Source: Scatophagus argus
Taxonomy: Eukaryota; Chordata; Actinopteri; Scatophagidae
Direction of reading: 5' to 3'
Length of the DNA stretch: 64,000 nucleotides
Assembly: GCF_020382885.2 (NCBI RefSeq)
Contig: NC_058506.1
Location: forward strand, 3,162,001-3,226,000
Positions 1 through 12,500 of the stretch are shown in pieces. The position numbers were made by a program, and so were the translations under genes. Positions within the stretch are counted from its first letter, which is position 1, and every line of letters begins with the position of its first letter. The notes below the pieces were generated by a model. That model was not told where the DNA came from. It did not search any database and saw only the letters and a program-made list of their open reading frames with translations.

Positions 1-677
1 TTCTGAAAGTGTGGACTTAGATACTGGACTTGGCCATTTTGCGATTTCAATTAAGTGTGCAGGCATAGTATATTTTGTCTGTTATTGATGTTTCTGACAG
101 TATCCTGAATATTGCATAACTGTTGTCCCTGTTTGGGTTCAAACTGAAGTTGAGAATGCTGTTCCTTCTAAGGTGACAGTGGTTGGGCAGGGTGTCTCAG
201 CCAGGTAATGGAAACCACAGGAGCTGCTGTCTGTTGGCTGTCAGTCGTTTGTCTACCCCCTTTCTGTCCAGCTCACCTTCGGCCCCATGCGGCCTCTCAC
301 TGTCCACTTGCCTCTTCCTCTGCCCACTGTCTGAGGCACACGTGGAGAAATCGTAGGAAAAGGAAGTGTATAACGTTCAGAGGCAGGGTGACTTGAGGGG
401 GAGAAACAAGAGATGAGAATGGCTTAGAGATGTCAACTGGATTGTTTACCTCGGAGTCAAAGTGATTAGTGAAGAACATTAAACTCCCTATCTAACCCCG
501 AGGTCTCAAGGGGTGTCTTCTTAAATCTCACTGGATGTAGTTCATGTTTAACCTGAACTCACCCTTGGATGTAGTGGCATTTGATGATATTGATGTATAT
601 ACCATAAAACGATTGAGGATAGTGTCATATTATTTATATCGTGATAAATCAAATTGGTCTTTATTTGTGTTGTATAT

Positions 678-897
678 GGGGCGGTGCAGTGGTTAGCTGC
701 ACCACCTCATAGCAAGAGGGTTCCAGGCCCTTCTATGTGGAGTTTGCATGTTCTCCCTGTACTTGCGTGGGTTTTCTCTGGGTACTCCGGCTTCCTCCCA
801 CAATACCAAAAACATGCACATTAGGTTAATTGGTTACACTACATTGTCCCTAGGTGTGAGTGTGAGAGTGTGTGGTTATAGAGGATGGATGGATGGA
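678..897 (+). repeat. tRNA-like SINE copy 1 (internally deleted)
   Basis: The copy opens with GGCGGTGCAGTGGTTAG, an A-box-like motif. It continues with the family's 'tggagtttgcatgttctccc' segment and ends in GGATGGATGG. The central part present in the copies at 4511 and 51941 (the 'gattgactgg' and 'gggataggctccag' blocks) is missing, so this copy jumps from the TGTGTGGTT segment to the tail. This is a widespread teleost short interspersed element, named from recognition and not from a database hit. Confidence 0.75.
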
Positions 898-1224
898 AGT
901 GTTGTATATACATGTGAGGCTGTAGTTTGCAGTGCTGTTGAACTGGATTGCATGATATTAAGAGGTGTTCCTAATGTTTTGCCCAGGTTATTTACATAAA
1001 TGAGTACGTATGAGTACATATTAGAAACACGCTTCAGTATCATGCGGTCCAGGCCAAGAGCACCACTCTGACCTCAGTAATAAACATGCAGTTGAGTTAA
1101 TTGGAAAGTTTTGAGGAAAACAAAGGCTGTTACAAGCTTTGTGAAGAAAGAGAAGAGAGAACATGTAAGCTGTTGCACTGGATTGCATTAGATCATATCG
1201 GTGTACCAAAATAAAGTGGCCAGG

Positions 1225-1268
1225 GTGTGTGTGTGCTTGTGTTTGTGTGTGTGTGTGTGTATGTGTGG
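1225..1268. repeat. (TG)n microsatellite
   Basis: An interrupted TG dinucleotide run within AT-rich sequence. Confidence 0.9.
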
Positions 1269-4200
1269 AATGAAATAAATAAAACAGATAAAATTGAAGT
1301 TCAAAAAGAAAGAAAGAATAATCTCTTAATATAATCTAAAATAAAATATCTAAAATACGTCTTCTATTTGAGCCCATTGTGGTTGATGTTACAACTCAGT
1401 CATTAGAATTATTTTACTGTGGATTTTTATTTGAGTTTTGCATTAAAGTGCTGAAGTAGCTTAGTAATTTAATTTGCTAGATCAGCCAAAACAGAGATTT
1501 CTGCCTGGTTATATTATACCTATAAACAGTTTCTTTATGATTAGAACATTTATTATGTCACAATATGCTATACAGTATATCAGTACTGAAATATAACGTT
1601 GCATATTTAAGGGGATTATATCCGTATTGCTCATAGCTAGTGTCAAAAAATGACAATCAGTGTGCTTGCTTTATTAACAATGTTTCAGTCTTCAGTCTTC
1701 ATCAGACATTTTTTGTACATAGCTTTCAGGAAAATAGAAAATTCACAATTGAATTGTACATAAATAGGGCAGAGAAATGGAGCTGAACTGAGCTGACTGA
1801 AAGTAGATCACCATACTTGAGGAACTGAAAGCATGGCAGCGTGCCTGCCGTGCTGTAAACTAAACCTTGTGCTCAGCCAAGCTTGCACTGCTGCTGTCCA
1901 GATTGATGGTAATTTTGACCTAGTCGATACAAGGGACAATCAGAGACTGTGCTCCACATGGGTTGTCTTTCCCCTTTCTCCGTCTACATGGACTTCTCGA
2001 AAACCAATTAATTCTACGGGGTACTGATTGAACTGTGGTAGTTAATTTATAGACCGACTAACTTCACGTAGTGCAGATATATGGTAAAGCATTTTGTAAG
2101 ACTTTGAGAGCTGCTACTGTTGAAGTTTAACTTTGTTTGTAGGTAAGAAAATTCAAGGGCAAGACAAGTCAGGGTGCCTCCGTTACAAACTGCAATAAAC
2201 CAAATGCATCCACATCTAAATTGTTAGACATACTGTCAGTTTTTCCTGCTGTGAAGATGTCTGCGTAAGCCTCCTGGTCACTTGTGTGTAAAATATTTCT
2301 GTAATTTACGGCTTACTAAGTTCATAATAAATTCATAAAAATGCAGATTTTTATTGTACAATTAGCTATTAATGAACAGCTTTATTTCTATTTTTGAGAC
2401 ACTTGGTCCTCCACAGTTCCACCTTCTAAAATCACTGTAATGCATTTATCATCAATGCATCATCATTCATACTGTCAATCAGTTATCTCTTAAATACAAA
2501 ATCAGTTTAATAAACTTAAAGTTTAGTTAAAATTAAAGGAGAGCCCAGGCTAAATGTCCTGTCATTCAGTGCTTGGAGATTATAGAAGAGGTATAATAAT
2601 GTGAAATGACTAAACTGATGTGAATGTATCAGTGGAACCACTTGTAAGAAGTGGGGGTCAGGTTTCCTCATGCATCCTTTCCTGTAGCCAAATATTATGT
2701 GAGCACGCAGCTTTTTCCTTAAATGTGCTATCATTTCTCAATGAAGCTTTTTCCAACATTATTATAAAAATGTCCTTTGTCTGAATCACAAAAGCCATCA
2801 CTTTAACAGACAGATGAAGCCAGCAATGTTACGTGTAGTACCATGGATATACCATTATATGTAGTTTTGACTAACCAACCGGCATGGAGCAAGCCACTCT
2901 AAGGTATGAGGGGAACGGGGTGCCCGAGAACTGGCAGTATTGCATCAATGGCTGCTTCAGCTGATACCAAAGAAAATGAGACAGTTATGCTGATCAGTGA
3001 TCCTTGTTAATAATCCAAACCCTTTTTGTGTGTTTTATATTTTGACTAACAACAAAGTGAAGTCATAACTCAAAGGTTTCGGAAGTGGATCTAGAAAGGC
3101 TGATCTGATGTACACACTTTCCTCTTTAGTCTGTCTAAATGAAAGTGCATTCTTACATTCAGTCCTGTATCCAGTGACTAACATAACTTGTGTGTGTGTT
3201 TGACATGTTTTAAACTTGCTTAAACATTTGCAGAGATTATACTTGTGGAAAATTTCGTGTAGTAAAAACAGCTTAACTAGATAACTTGTTAACAAACCCT
3301 GGGCCAAAAGTTAGGGCTTTTGTTGGTAAAACTTCAAAATGTGGTGTGACTCATTTGTAAAGATGGATATTAATAACCTACAGCCTCTGGTGCAAATATA
3401 CATGAAAATCCTCTCAGGTTTGGAAAGCACCTTTTTGTTTTCTAAATGTAATTGACAAACGGCAATTCATTAAGTGACAGATATTCCTATTTCTTTTTTA
3501 GAGACAGGGATGTAGTAACATTTTGAAATTTCATACCAAAATCCCCCCAAATTGACAGACTTAAATGAGAAAACAGATCTGTCTTACATAATGTAATCTT
3601 AACACAATCCAGCATTAAGTATTAAAATTGGGAAAGGTTTAATGCACAAAACACATTTGTTTACAGTAAAACCTTCACATGATATCTTTCATGTCATATT
3701 AGTGGTTTGAACAGTCTGTCTGTCCGTCTGTGTGTGAGACTGTGCGGCTTGGTGGATTATCTTACACTCTGATTCATCGGGTTCGTTGACAGGTCCATAA
3801 CAGCAAGCCAAAGCCCAGTGTTGCTTATTAAAGAGATGGATCTCTTTCCTTTCTTTACTTTAACTGCAAGCAGAAAGACATTTAGTGACTATCTAAAACC
3901 TGATTTTTTTGGAGCTGCAATCCTTGAGACCAAAAGGAGAAAAGTTTTTGGATGAATTCCTTTGGCTCCAAATTCAGAATTGTCTCTTTTGCATTTCTCA
4001 AAATCTGACCATGCAAACCAAGGCCGTTACCATGGAGATAAGCAATTTTAGAACAACGTAGGATAGCAGCAGAAGAAGTATTTAACATGAAAACACGAAC
4101 CAACACAGATAAGGGCTTCACCTAATTAGCATTTAGCACCAAACATGCACTTCAGAATTTGGTGCACATCCTTTCTGTCCTAAAAATTAACAAACACTGT

Positions 4201-4510
4201 ACATTCAAAAATACACTATACACTAATGCCTTTTTTTAACGTCCTTAAAAATCTCTACTACACATGTTACATCAGTCTCGATGGACATAGAAGACAACAT
4301 ATTTTTTTTTAAACAAAACATAACATAATTGCAGACAGCTACAGTATTATCTCCTTTAACAATTGCGTTTTACCATGTACAATGACCATAAAGACTGTTC
4401 TAATCTATTCTAACATGGGGCTTCACTAGTTGATTTAGTGTCTAAGATAGAGTGCAAACACAGGCTCTTATTGGCTGTCTACAAAATTTATACATGGCAT
4501 ATTATTGGTT

Positions 4511-4870
4511 TGGGTGGCACAGTGGTGCAGTGGTTAGCACTGTCACCTCACAGCAAGAGGGTTCCAGGTTCGAATACCAGTCTCGGCCCTTCTGTGCAGA
4601 GTTTGCATGTTGTCCCTGTGCCTGCGTGGTACTCCAGCTTCCTCCCACAATCCCAAAAGCATTAAGTTAATTGGCTATTCTACATTGCCCCTAGGTGTGT
4701 TTTGTGTGTCAGCCCTGCGATTGACTGGCAACCAGTCCAGGGTGAACCCCGCTTCTCGCCCGTAGTCAGCTGGGATAGGCTCCAGCACCCCCTGCGACCC
4801 TGACGGATAAGCGATATAGACGATATAAACATCCATCCATCCATCCATATATAAACGGATAGATGGATGG
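4511..4870 (+). repeat. tRNA-like SINE copy 2 (near full length)
   Basis: It contains an A-box-like 'agtggtgcagtggttagcac' and a B-box-like GGTTCGAATACC, as in RNA polymerase III promoters of tRNA-derived SINEs. The conserved body includes 'tgactggcaaccagtccagg' and 'gctgggataggctccag'. The tail is an ATCC/GGAT-type tetranucleotide array. Open frames across it are by-products of the repeat. Confidence 0.8.
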
Positions 4871-5003
4871 ATGTTATTGGTTTACTTGTGCAGAGAGCTT
4901 ATATCATGGAAAGATGATCTTTCCATCAATTTGCATAGAAGTTAATGTTCAAGCTGTGGTCAGTGCAATTTCTTCCTGTCTGAGATGGCCTGGTGATTGA
5001 TAA

Positions 5004-5044
5004 AGTGTGTGTGTGCGTGTGTGCGTGTGTGCGCGTGTGCGTGT
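5004..5044. repeat. (GT/GC)n microsatellite
   Basis: An alternating purine-pyrimidine run of GTGTGCGTGTGTGCG type, with the composition associated with Z-DNA potential. No gene is attached to it. Confidence 0.85.
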
Positions 5045-6157
5045 ACTGGGAAATTGGACCAAATGCATCAAATGTCTTTGGATTTTTTTCTCTACAGTAC
5101 ATTACATTGTACATTTTTACAAATGTAATGAGAGCTGAAACCACAAAATGACTGCACTGCATTGTCAGATTGCATTTGTTTTCTGGGTGATTTTTACATT
5201 CATTATGAAAGTACACACTGCACAGCACTTGGTAGCTACGTGACAGTAATGGATGAACCACTGGTGAATAAGGTAACATGTACCACCCGCCCTTTGTTTT
5301 CCTTTTGTTTTAGTCTATTTGCTTGTTTGTTTTTAAGTTCATTTTCTGCCTTTTCTTTTTATGTTTTTGCATAAATCTGTCTTCTATGGTTAGTTTCACA
5401 GCCATATTAGGGAGAAAGGGATGTCGTCCAGAGGTTCACTGCCATTCAAGTGGGATTACCATCAGTTAACAGGACATCAGAAAAAAATATTGTAAGTTAC
5501 CAACTATCCTGACAGTTAAACATCTGAAAAAATGTATGTCAAGTTTAAGAAGAGTACATTTGATTGCTATTATTGATGCTTGAGTTATCAGTTTTTGCCT
5601 CACCTTCACACATGAATGCTCTGCTTGTCAAAAGGAACACGGCCTCGTCTTACAGTAGCCCACTCAGGGTACAGGCAGGAAATATAAACTGTTAAAGGTG
5701 CTAACTGTCTTTCTAGCTGACACTCCTACTAGTGTAAGGTAACCCCAGGCAATCACTTATCTGTGGTGCTGACAGATAGTGGCCATGTCAGAGGCAGCCA
5801 GGGGAGATGAACTGCCACCCAGTTCACCGTTTCTGTGTACTAATAGGACTCAGAGACCACATACCTGGTAGCCCACAGCCTTTCCCCATATGGAAGATTT
5901 TGTTATTTGTTGTTCACTAGCCTCAACTTTATCCATGTATGACTCTCAAACCTCTTGCACCCTTTGTTGAAGCAACAGTTGGACATTAAAGTGCCCAGTG
6001 TGCCAAATCAAAAAGGATTGACTTGAATCAGTGTCACTGCAGAGGAGAGCTCTGATCTGTTTAATGAGGGCAGTAATCAGGCTGTTTATCTCCTACTTTA
6101 CTCAGTCTCAACTCTGGAGAGGTGCTTGTAGGTGACATGAAAGGAAGAGATATCCTG

Positions 6158-6192
6158 CTATATTTAGGTGAATGCATTAATCAATAATGCAT
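6158..6192. promoter_or_regulatory. Candidate enhancer core: MEF2-like site plus homeodomain-type inverted repeat
   Basis: CTATATTTAG at 6158-6167 matches the MEF2 consensus YTAWWWWTAR at every position. It is followed at once by ATGCATTA (6172-6179), a 5-nt spacer and the exact reverse complement TAATGCAT (6185-6192). The half-sites resemble POU/homeodomain sites. The cluster lies about 3.3 kb before the first slc8a2 coding exon. Function is inferred from motif clustering only, and short motifs like these arise by chance in AT-rich DNA. Confidence 0.3.
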
Positions 6193-7374
6193 ACAGTTCT
6201 TCCAGCACTGACCCCTTGATTATCTAGCGCTCAAATGTTGCATTCTACAGATCATCTATGAAGAAAATGCACCATTTATCATACAGAACAAATCTGCATT
6301 GGGACTCTTGCAGATATATAATAGTAATAATAATAAAGGATGTTAGAAATGTCTCTTTCTTGTAGCCCAGGTGTGGGTTAACTTCACAAATATTGAAATG
6401 TTTGGTCAACATTTATGACTTTGTATAGGTGGTGTTTTGTGAAAGTTTTTATCTGTGTGTGTACTGCAGCTTTTCTGTTCAAGTGTTGACTGTCATGGTA
6501 AAAACAAAGCTGGTGCTCTCAATATAGACCAGCCATATTATACCATTTTAATGAAGCCACCATATAAGAACTGATTTGACAGGAAGGTGTACATTACTTT
6601 TTCTCGTCTCACATCACTCTGCATTATTGTCCAAATATGAATGTTGAGGAAGTTATTTTTGGTGAGCCTACCCACCTCAGCACCCGCCGGTGTAAGGTGG
6701 CCCTCTGTCTGAGGTCGTGGTAACCATAGCAGGCCTTGGAAAGTGAAATGCGATGCGACGGGCCCTCTGGGCTGTGTTTCTGAATCACAACTCCATAATG
6801 AGCTGGCAGAGCTCAAGCGGCATCAAAGATGCAGCACCCCAGTATCTGTTTCAACTCACGATGTACAATAGTGCAGTGTCACCTGTACAGGGGGAGTGAA
6901 CGTGGTGGGCTCAGGAGGCATACAGAGATACTGAAGACTTTCTACCACCCATGCATCCTCGCACCAAGCTCACACTGTCACACATGTGTCTGCTGCACTC
7001 ATCGTTGGTGCTTTGACATTGTTATGTCTTCCTTTAATCCAAAACACACATTAGAAGTGCTCTAAAATAACTGTAAAATGTTTCAAATGTAAGATAACTT
7101 TATACATTTAAGCATGAACACATACACACACTGTGTCTTGGCAGTGGTTAGAATTTGATTTGAAAGTGTTGTAGTTGAATTTTTGTTAGGGAATGATGTC
7201 GGTATGACCTGTATTTGTAAGCAGCAAGATGCTGTAGCTTCACCGCTCAGTAATGAGTCATAAGACCTGTAATGATCAATAAATAAGTTATATGTTTTCT
7301 CACACAAGGATTACTCATGCAGCTTACCAGTGATGGTTGTCAAAGATCACCTTGACAGATTAAGGTTATTGTCA

Positions 7375-7440
7375 AGTCAGTCAGTTTTATTTATATAGTA
7401 CAACATCAAAAATAACACTTCCTCAGTGCATTAGCAGTAA
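7375..7440. repeat. Fragment of a teleost interspersed repeat ('cagttttatttatatag' type)
   Basis: The segment 'cagttttatttatatagt' followed by a degenerate body resembles the longer copy at 62773. It is a short relic with no coding content. Confidence 0.45.
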
Positions 7441-9169
7441 TGATTTAGACAACAAAGAAAGTAGGGAATAAATAGCGATGATAATGTGTTTGAAATTGTG
7501 CCAGATTGCACTCGTCGAGTGCATTAGAAAATTCTCTGTTTTATCCTCAGACATCATGTCAGCGTTAGCTGACATAAAGAAAGTGTCCATCAGGACAGCC
7601 ACTGGTTCTCACGAGACACTGACTTTTCAGAAATCTATAAAATTCATTTTCAAGTAACTGAGATCTTGACACAGCACTGCAGTTAAAAAAAACAACTACA
7701 TGAAAAAACACTGCCAGAGCCATAAATTAGAGCTTAGTCATTCTTAGCACCAGAGCTCGGTGATTAGTGCCAGAGAATGATAACCACTGGATCTGCATGG
7801 CTTAACAACCTGGCTGTAGTTTCTCGGGGGTCATTTAGATATGCTGTTAAGATTACTCTGTCGGGTCAGTTTACTTCTAACAGGCCTTTGTGTTGGTGGG
7901 GATGGTAAAAAAACAAAATAGCCTGCATCCTGTCTAACTGTGCAGCACTCTTACAAATGACATCCACTGAACAGGGATGAATAGAAGAGAAACGATGGAG
8001 CAGGCTTTGGTTTTAGTTTTACTGGGTGAAGAGATAGTGGTATGAGAGTCAAAACTGCTTCTCAATGTCCTGGGCAAATGGGAGAAATTGTGGTAAAATA
8101 TTATTTGTGTTAAAACAAAAAACAATTCACAAATTTGGTATTTGACAATCCAAGAATGAGACTCAACAATCAGCTAGAATACCTTATTGTACATTAGCTG
8201 TAGTGGTGGCTCAAATGGCCAAAAACTGTACCCAAGTAGAACTGAAACTAGTCATCAAAATAACAATTTGAGTTAGAATATTAAGTTTTTACTGAAAAAA
8301 TTACTTGAGTCGTGAGTAATTAAAAACAAAGAAGAAGAGAAACACATCAGCACATTTCTGTCTTTTTCTACTAGTCTTTGATGTGAACTGTAACATTTCA
8401 GCCAAAGATGGTTTTTCTCAGAAATGTTACACTGTTTTTAAACTTTGATAATTCCAGTATACATTTCTCTATAGATGTCCCAGTTGTCATCACAGACAGC
8501 CACATGTCCGGGTCTCTCTGAACTCATGAAGACAATAAGATTAGACAGTCAGTAAATCTGTCATATTACTTTGTTGAAAAGGGCACATATGACTCACTTA
8601 GGCTAATCATTAGGAGATGATGCTGTGATGTTTCATCTTTGTCTAATAAACACTGGTATGATCATTTCCTTACTTCAAATTGAAAAAGACCACCTGTGTT
8701 TGAAATGTTACATCAGCCATGTCCACACGACATGAAAGTAGTCTGGCTCGTCTTCTTTCTCCTCGTCAGACTCCAGAGTGTGAACATTCTTCAGAAAACA
8801 GTCAGTGAGTTAAATACAGACCACTCTGCGCCCACACCATTAGCTTGAATGTTTACTTTACGACAGAAGTGGTTGGTTTTAAATGTACTTTCTGTGTTAT
8901 CAAACTGAATAGCATGAACGACAGACACACCTACTGCTGTCTGTCAGCTCAGTGTCCTTATGTTTTCCTGATATCCTACTAACTTCACAACCGGAAAACC
9001 GGACCCCACAGAGCTGTGCGCCATCATCTCGTCTGTATTAGCTGCTTTTATACTGCTTTGAACCTTACAGTGTCAGTAGTATAACAGGGTGCCAGTAGAC
9101 CTGGGACCAGTTGATAATTACTGAATGATGGAAAATCTATGTCATAATCCATGGTATTGGACAAATTTC

Positions 9170-9340
9170 AAGTTTGACCTAATGTTGTGAAATGAAAAGT
9201 CAGAGACAGAGATTATAAATCACCCTCTGGAGACTATGAATTTCTGTCAAAATGTGAAAATCATGCAATCCATCCATTAGTTGTTGAGGTATTTCAGTGT
9301 GGGCCAAACCAACTGACCGGCAGTCAGAGAGACCCCTGTA
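9170..9340. repeat. Teleost interspersed repeat relic upstream of slc8a2 coding exon 1
   Basis: The block with 'gaaatgaaaagtcagag', 'caccctctggagactatgaa' and 'caatccatccattagttgtt' followed by 'gaggtatttcagtgtgggcc' is recognisable as a common fish repeat. It ends about 180 bp before the start codon, just upstream of the exon's splice acceptor. The element class is uncertain; MITE-like is likely. Confidence 0.6.
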
Positions 9341-9519
9341 TAAAAGTGGACAATCGTTAGAGAGAAACAAGGTAAACTAACAGGTACTGTTAATCTTTCA
9401 CATCTCACTGTGTTTCTGTCTTAGAACAGTCTCCCTGTCTCCCTCTGTTCCTCCAGGTGAATCCTCTGACCCAGCACCTCCCCCAGTCAACCTCAGGCCC
9501 CTCCTGACTCAGGTTCATC

Positions 9520-12500
9520 ATGGGACCTCTCCCCGTTCACCTTTCCGTACTCGTCTTGCTCCTTCTCTCCCTCCTCCTCCTGGCCCAACCCTGTAGCTCC
9601 TTCAGGCCCCAGGTTGTGGAGCGAGCCTCTGGCCCCGAGCAGCCTCAGGCCTCTGGTAATGCAACGGGATCTGGCAAGCGAACGTGTTCGGGTACTGTGG
9701 TGTGTAAGCCCGGAATCGTGCTACCAGTGTGGTTGCCACTCAACCCTCCCTTGGGGGAGCAGGCAGGGAGGGCAGTCATCTACTTCATCTGTCTCATGTA
9801 CATGTTCTTGGGGGTGTCTATCATTGCAGACCGCTTCATGGCATCTATTGAAGTCATCACCTCTCAGGTATTATTCATACTTCATACTTATGTCCTATAT
9901 TGTAAAACTTTCACTTTATAATCTTTCAAGTTTTGAATGTAGTCACACTGGACTGCAGTAAGTGGAACTTGTATAATGACATCTTTGACATTTTCACAAA
10001 TTTCTGTCCTTGCAGGAGAAAGAGGTGACCATCACCAAACCCAATGGTGAAACTACAGTAACAACAGTGAGAGTCTGGAATGAAACTGTGTCCAACCTCA
10101 CACTCATGGCCCTGGGCTCCTCGGCGCCTGAGATCCTCCTTTCTGTTATTGAGGTACGCAAGGCATTTTACATCCTTTTAACATGTAACCTCCCAGGAAA
10201 ATTTTGAATGTGCTTTTAACACTTCTTTGAGGAAAGCCTGAAATTTTCCGACATTTTTCCTATTCCTTAAAAAATGTGCAAATAACCCTTGTGCAGGTTA
10301 AATTAAGAAATGAACTGATAAACAAATACATTTAAGACATAAATTAAATGAAAATTAGGGTAAACTGAGGGGACCACTTGATATTAATTGTAAGACATGA
10401 CAACTGCCACTTGTTTGTATAGAAAATCTACATTCTGACTATCACCTACTTCCGTTTTTCTTTTTTTATCTATATATTCAGGATATTTAATATTTGAAAG
10501 TCTTGTTACCTTAGAGAAGGTCTTTGATTTTGTTCTATGTGACAATTGTCTTTTTTGTCCCTTAAATGTTGACAGGTGTGTGGGCACAACTTTGATGCAG
10601 GGGAGCTGGGCCCAGGCACCATAGTGGGCAGCGCTGCCTTCAACATGTTAGTGATAATCGGTCTGTGTGTGTGGGTGATCCCAGATGGGGAATCTCGCAA
10701 AATCAAACACCTGCGAGTGTTTTTTGTTACGGCATTCTGGAGTATTTTTGCGTACATTTGGCTCTACATCATACTGGCTGTCATCTCACCTGGGATTGTA
10801 GAGGTATGTTTATGATGACTGTATATACATGTATTTCTAGTAGATCAAGTGTGTAAATCATGTAATGCTCACATTGTCTGTATTACCAGGTGTGGGAGGC
10901 TGCAGTGACGTTGCTTTATTTTCCGGTGTGTGTTATCTTGGCTTGGATCGCCGACCGTCGCCTACTCTTTTACAAATACATTCACAAGCGTTACCGTGCT
11001 GACAAGAGGCACGGCATTGTGGTGGAAATGGAAGGTGACCTCGCCCCCAAAGGCATTGACATGATCATGGATGGAAAGTTGTCAGATGTCAGTTCGTGCC
11101 CTGGAAACTCCTCCAGTGTGACAGTCTCTGTGCAGACAGGCAGTGAACTAGACCAGAACAAAGATGAGGTAAGACAAGTGGCTTCGGGAATAATGCTGTT
11201 GTAGACACACATCGCAAGATTGAAGATTGAATTGTGTGAAATCATAATCCTTCTTTTAATATCAGGTTTGGCATCTATTTTTTGTGACCCAAGTAGAACT
11301 AAATAAAAAAGTGATTGTTTTTTTCACTCAAGTTTGGTTAAGTTTTTTCTTAAACAGAAAAGAATACTTCTCAAGTATTTTTAAAAGTCAGGAAAGAAGA
11401 AAGCTGCTCACAGGGGAATGTTTTCTGCCCTGAAAAGGGTCATGTTTTTCTAACTTTGAAACTACTTAATGGGAATTGAAGGGGACTATTATGTTTCCTG
11501 AGGCCAGTAGGATTCACTCCCAGCAGGAGTCTGCATGGCATTAGTGCAGACAACAGGACCCATAACAGTGGGAAGTTGAGCAGCTGGAGGCTGAGCAGCA
11601 GGAGTTGAGAAAGATCCCTGCATTTGTCTGCAAATTGCACTTATAAAAAAGTTTGGTCCGAAGAAACACCAGTACTTTTGCCATTACAAAGTAAGATATG
11701 CCTTCTCATTCTGCTGTTGAATCCCACCAAACCCTTTGCATAAACTTACTGCATACCCACCTGTATAGTCACAATTTAAATCTTCTGTTTTAACTGCTAC
11801 TGCTGAACAAGCTCTGATGTAGTTTGTGTTTTCAAGACCATTTTTACAAAACACTTGACAACAGCTGGTTTCCTCTCTTGAATAGGTAGTCCGCATCCTG
11901 AAAGACCTGAAGGAGAAACACCCAGACAAGGACCTGGACCAGCTGATTGAGATGGCCAACTACTCTGCTCTGGTTCACCAGAAGAAGAGTCGTGCCTTCT
12001 ACCGTGTCCAGGCAACACGTATGATGATTGGTGCTGGGAACATATTAAAGAAACATGCTGCTGAGCACTCACGTCGCTCAGGCCAGGGGGGTGACATGGC
12101 CACATGCTCACACATTTGTTTTGAAAGTGCCCAGTATCAGTGCACAGAGAATTGTGGTTCTCTGAGTCTTGGAGTTATCCTTGAAGGGGGCACGGGCCAG
12201 AACACATTTTATGTGGACTACTGTTCCGAAAATGGCTCTGCCAATGCTGGAGCAGACTATGAATTCACTGAAGGAACCCTGGTCTTTAAGCCAGGAGAGA
12301 CCCGCAAAGAGATCAAGGTGAGCAAGGGGAAAGGGGTCTGTGTGAAAGGTAGTCATCATAGTTAAATCTGCAATGTGGAACTTTTTCTGCCCCTTCTGGC
12401 ACTGAGAGTATGGCATTACACAAACAATGTGGAAATGCTTATAACAATGCCATACATATTTGCTGTAGCCTGCGCTGTCACTGGTTGCTCCCCCCTTCAG

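Larger units (their letters stand above)
1..9456. other. Non-coding flank or first intron upstream of the slc8a2 coding region
   Basis: No convincing coding exon is visible on either strand. Open frames here are short, lack recognisable domains and often run through repeats. The first coding exon of the downstream exchanger is preceded by a pyrimidine-rich acceptor ending in CAG near 9457. At least one non-coding 5' exon must therefore lie upstream, in this stretch or beyond the left edge, and part of this interval is probably intron 1. Repeats and one candidate regulatory cluster inside it are listed separately. Confidence 0.6.

Noticed and set aside
4511..4590. Possible tRNA gene (A-box and B-box motifs)
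   Set aside because: The boxes belong to the SINE head. No acceptor stem or full cloverleaf can be drawn, and the same sequence recurs at 678 and 51941.
4438..4670. Overlapping 72-75-codon plus-strand open frames
   Set aside because: They run through the tRNA-like SINE; near-identical peptides appear from the other SINE copies at 748 and 52036, so they are repeat-derived.
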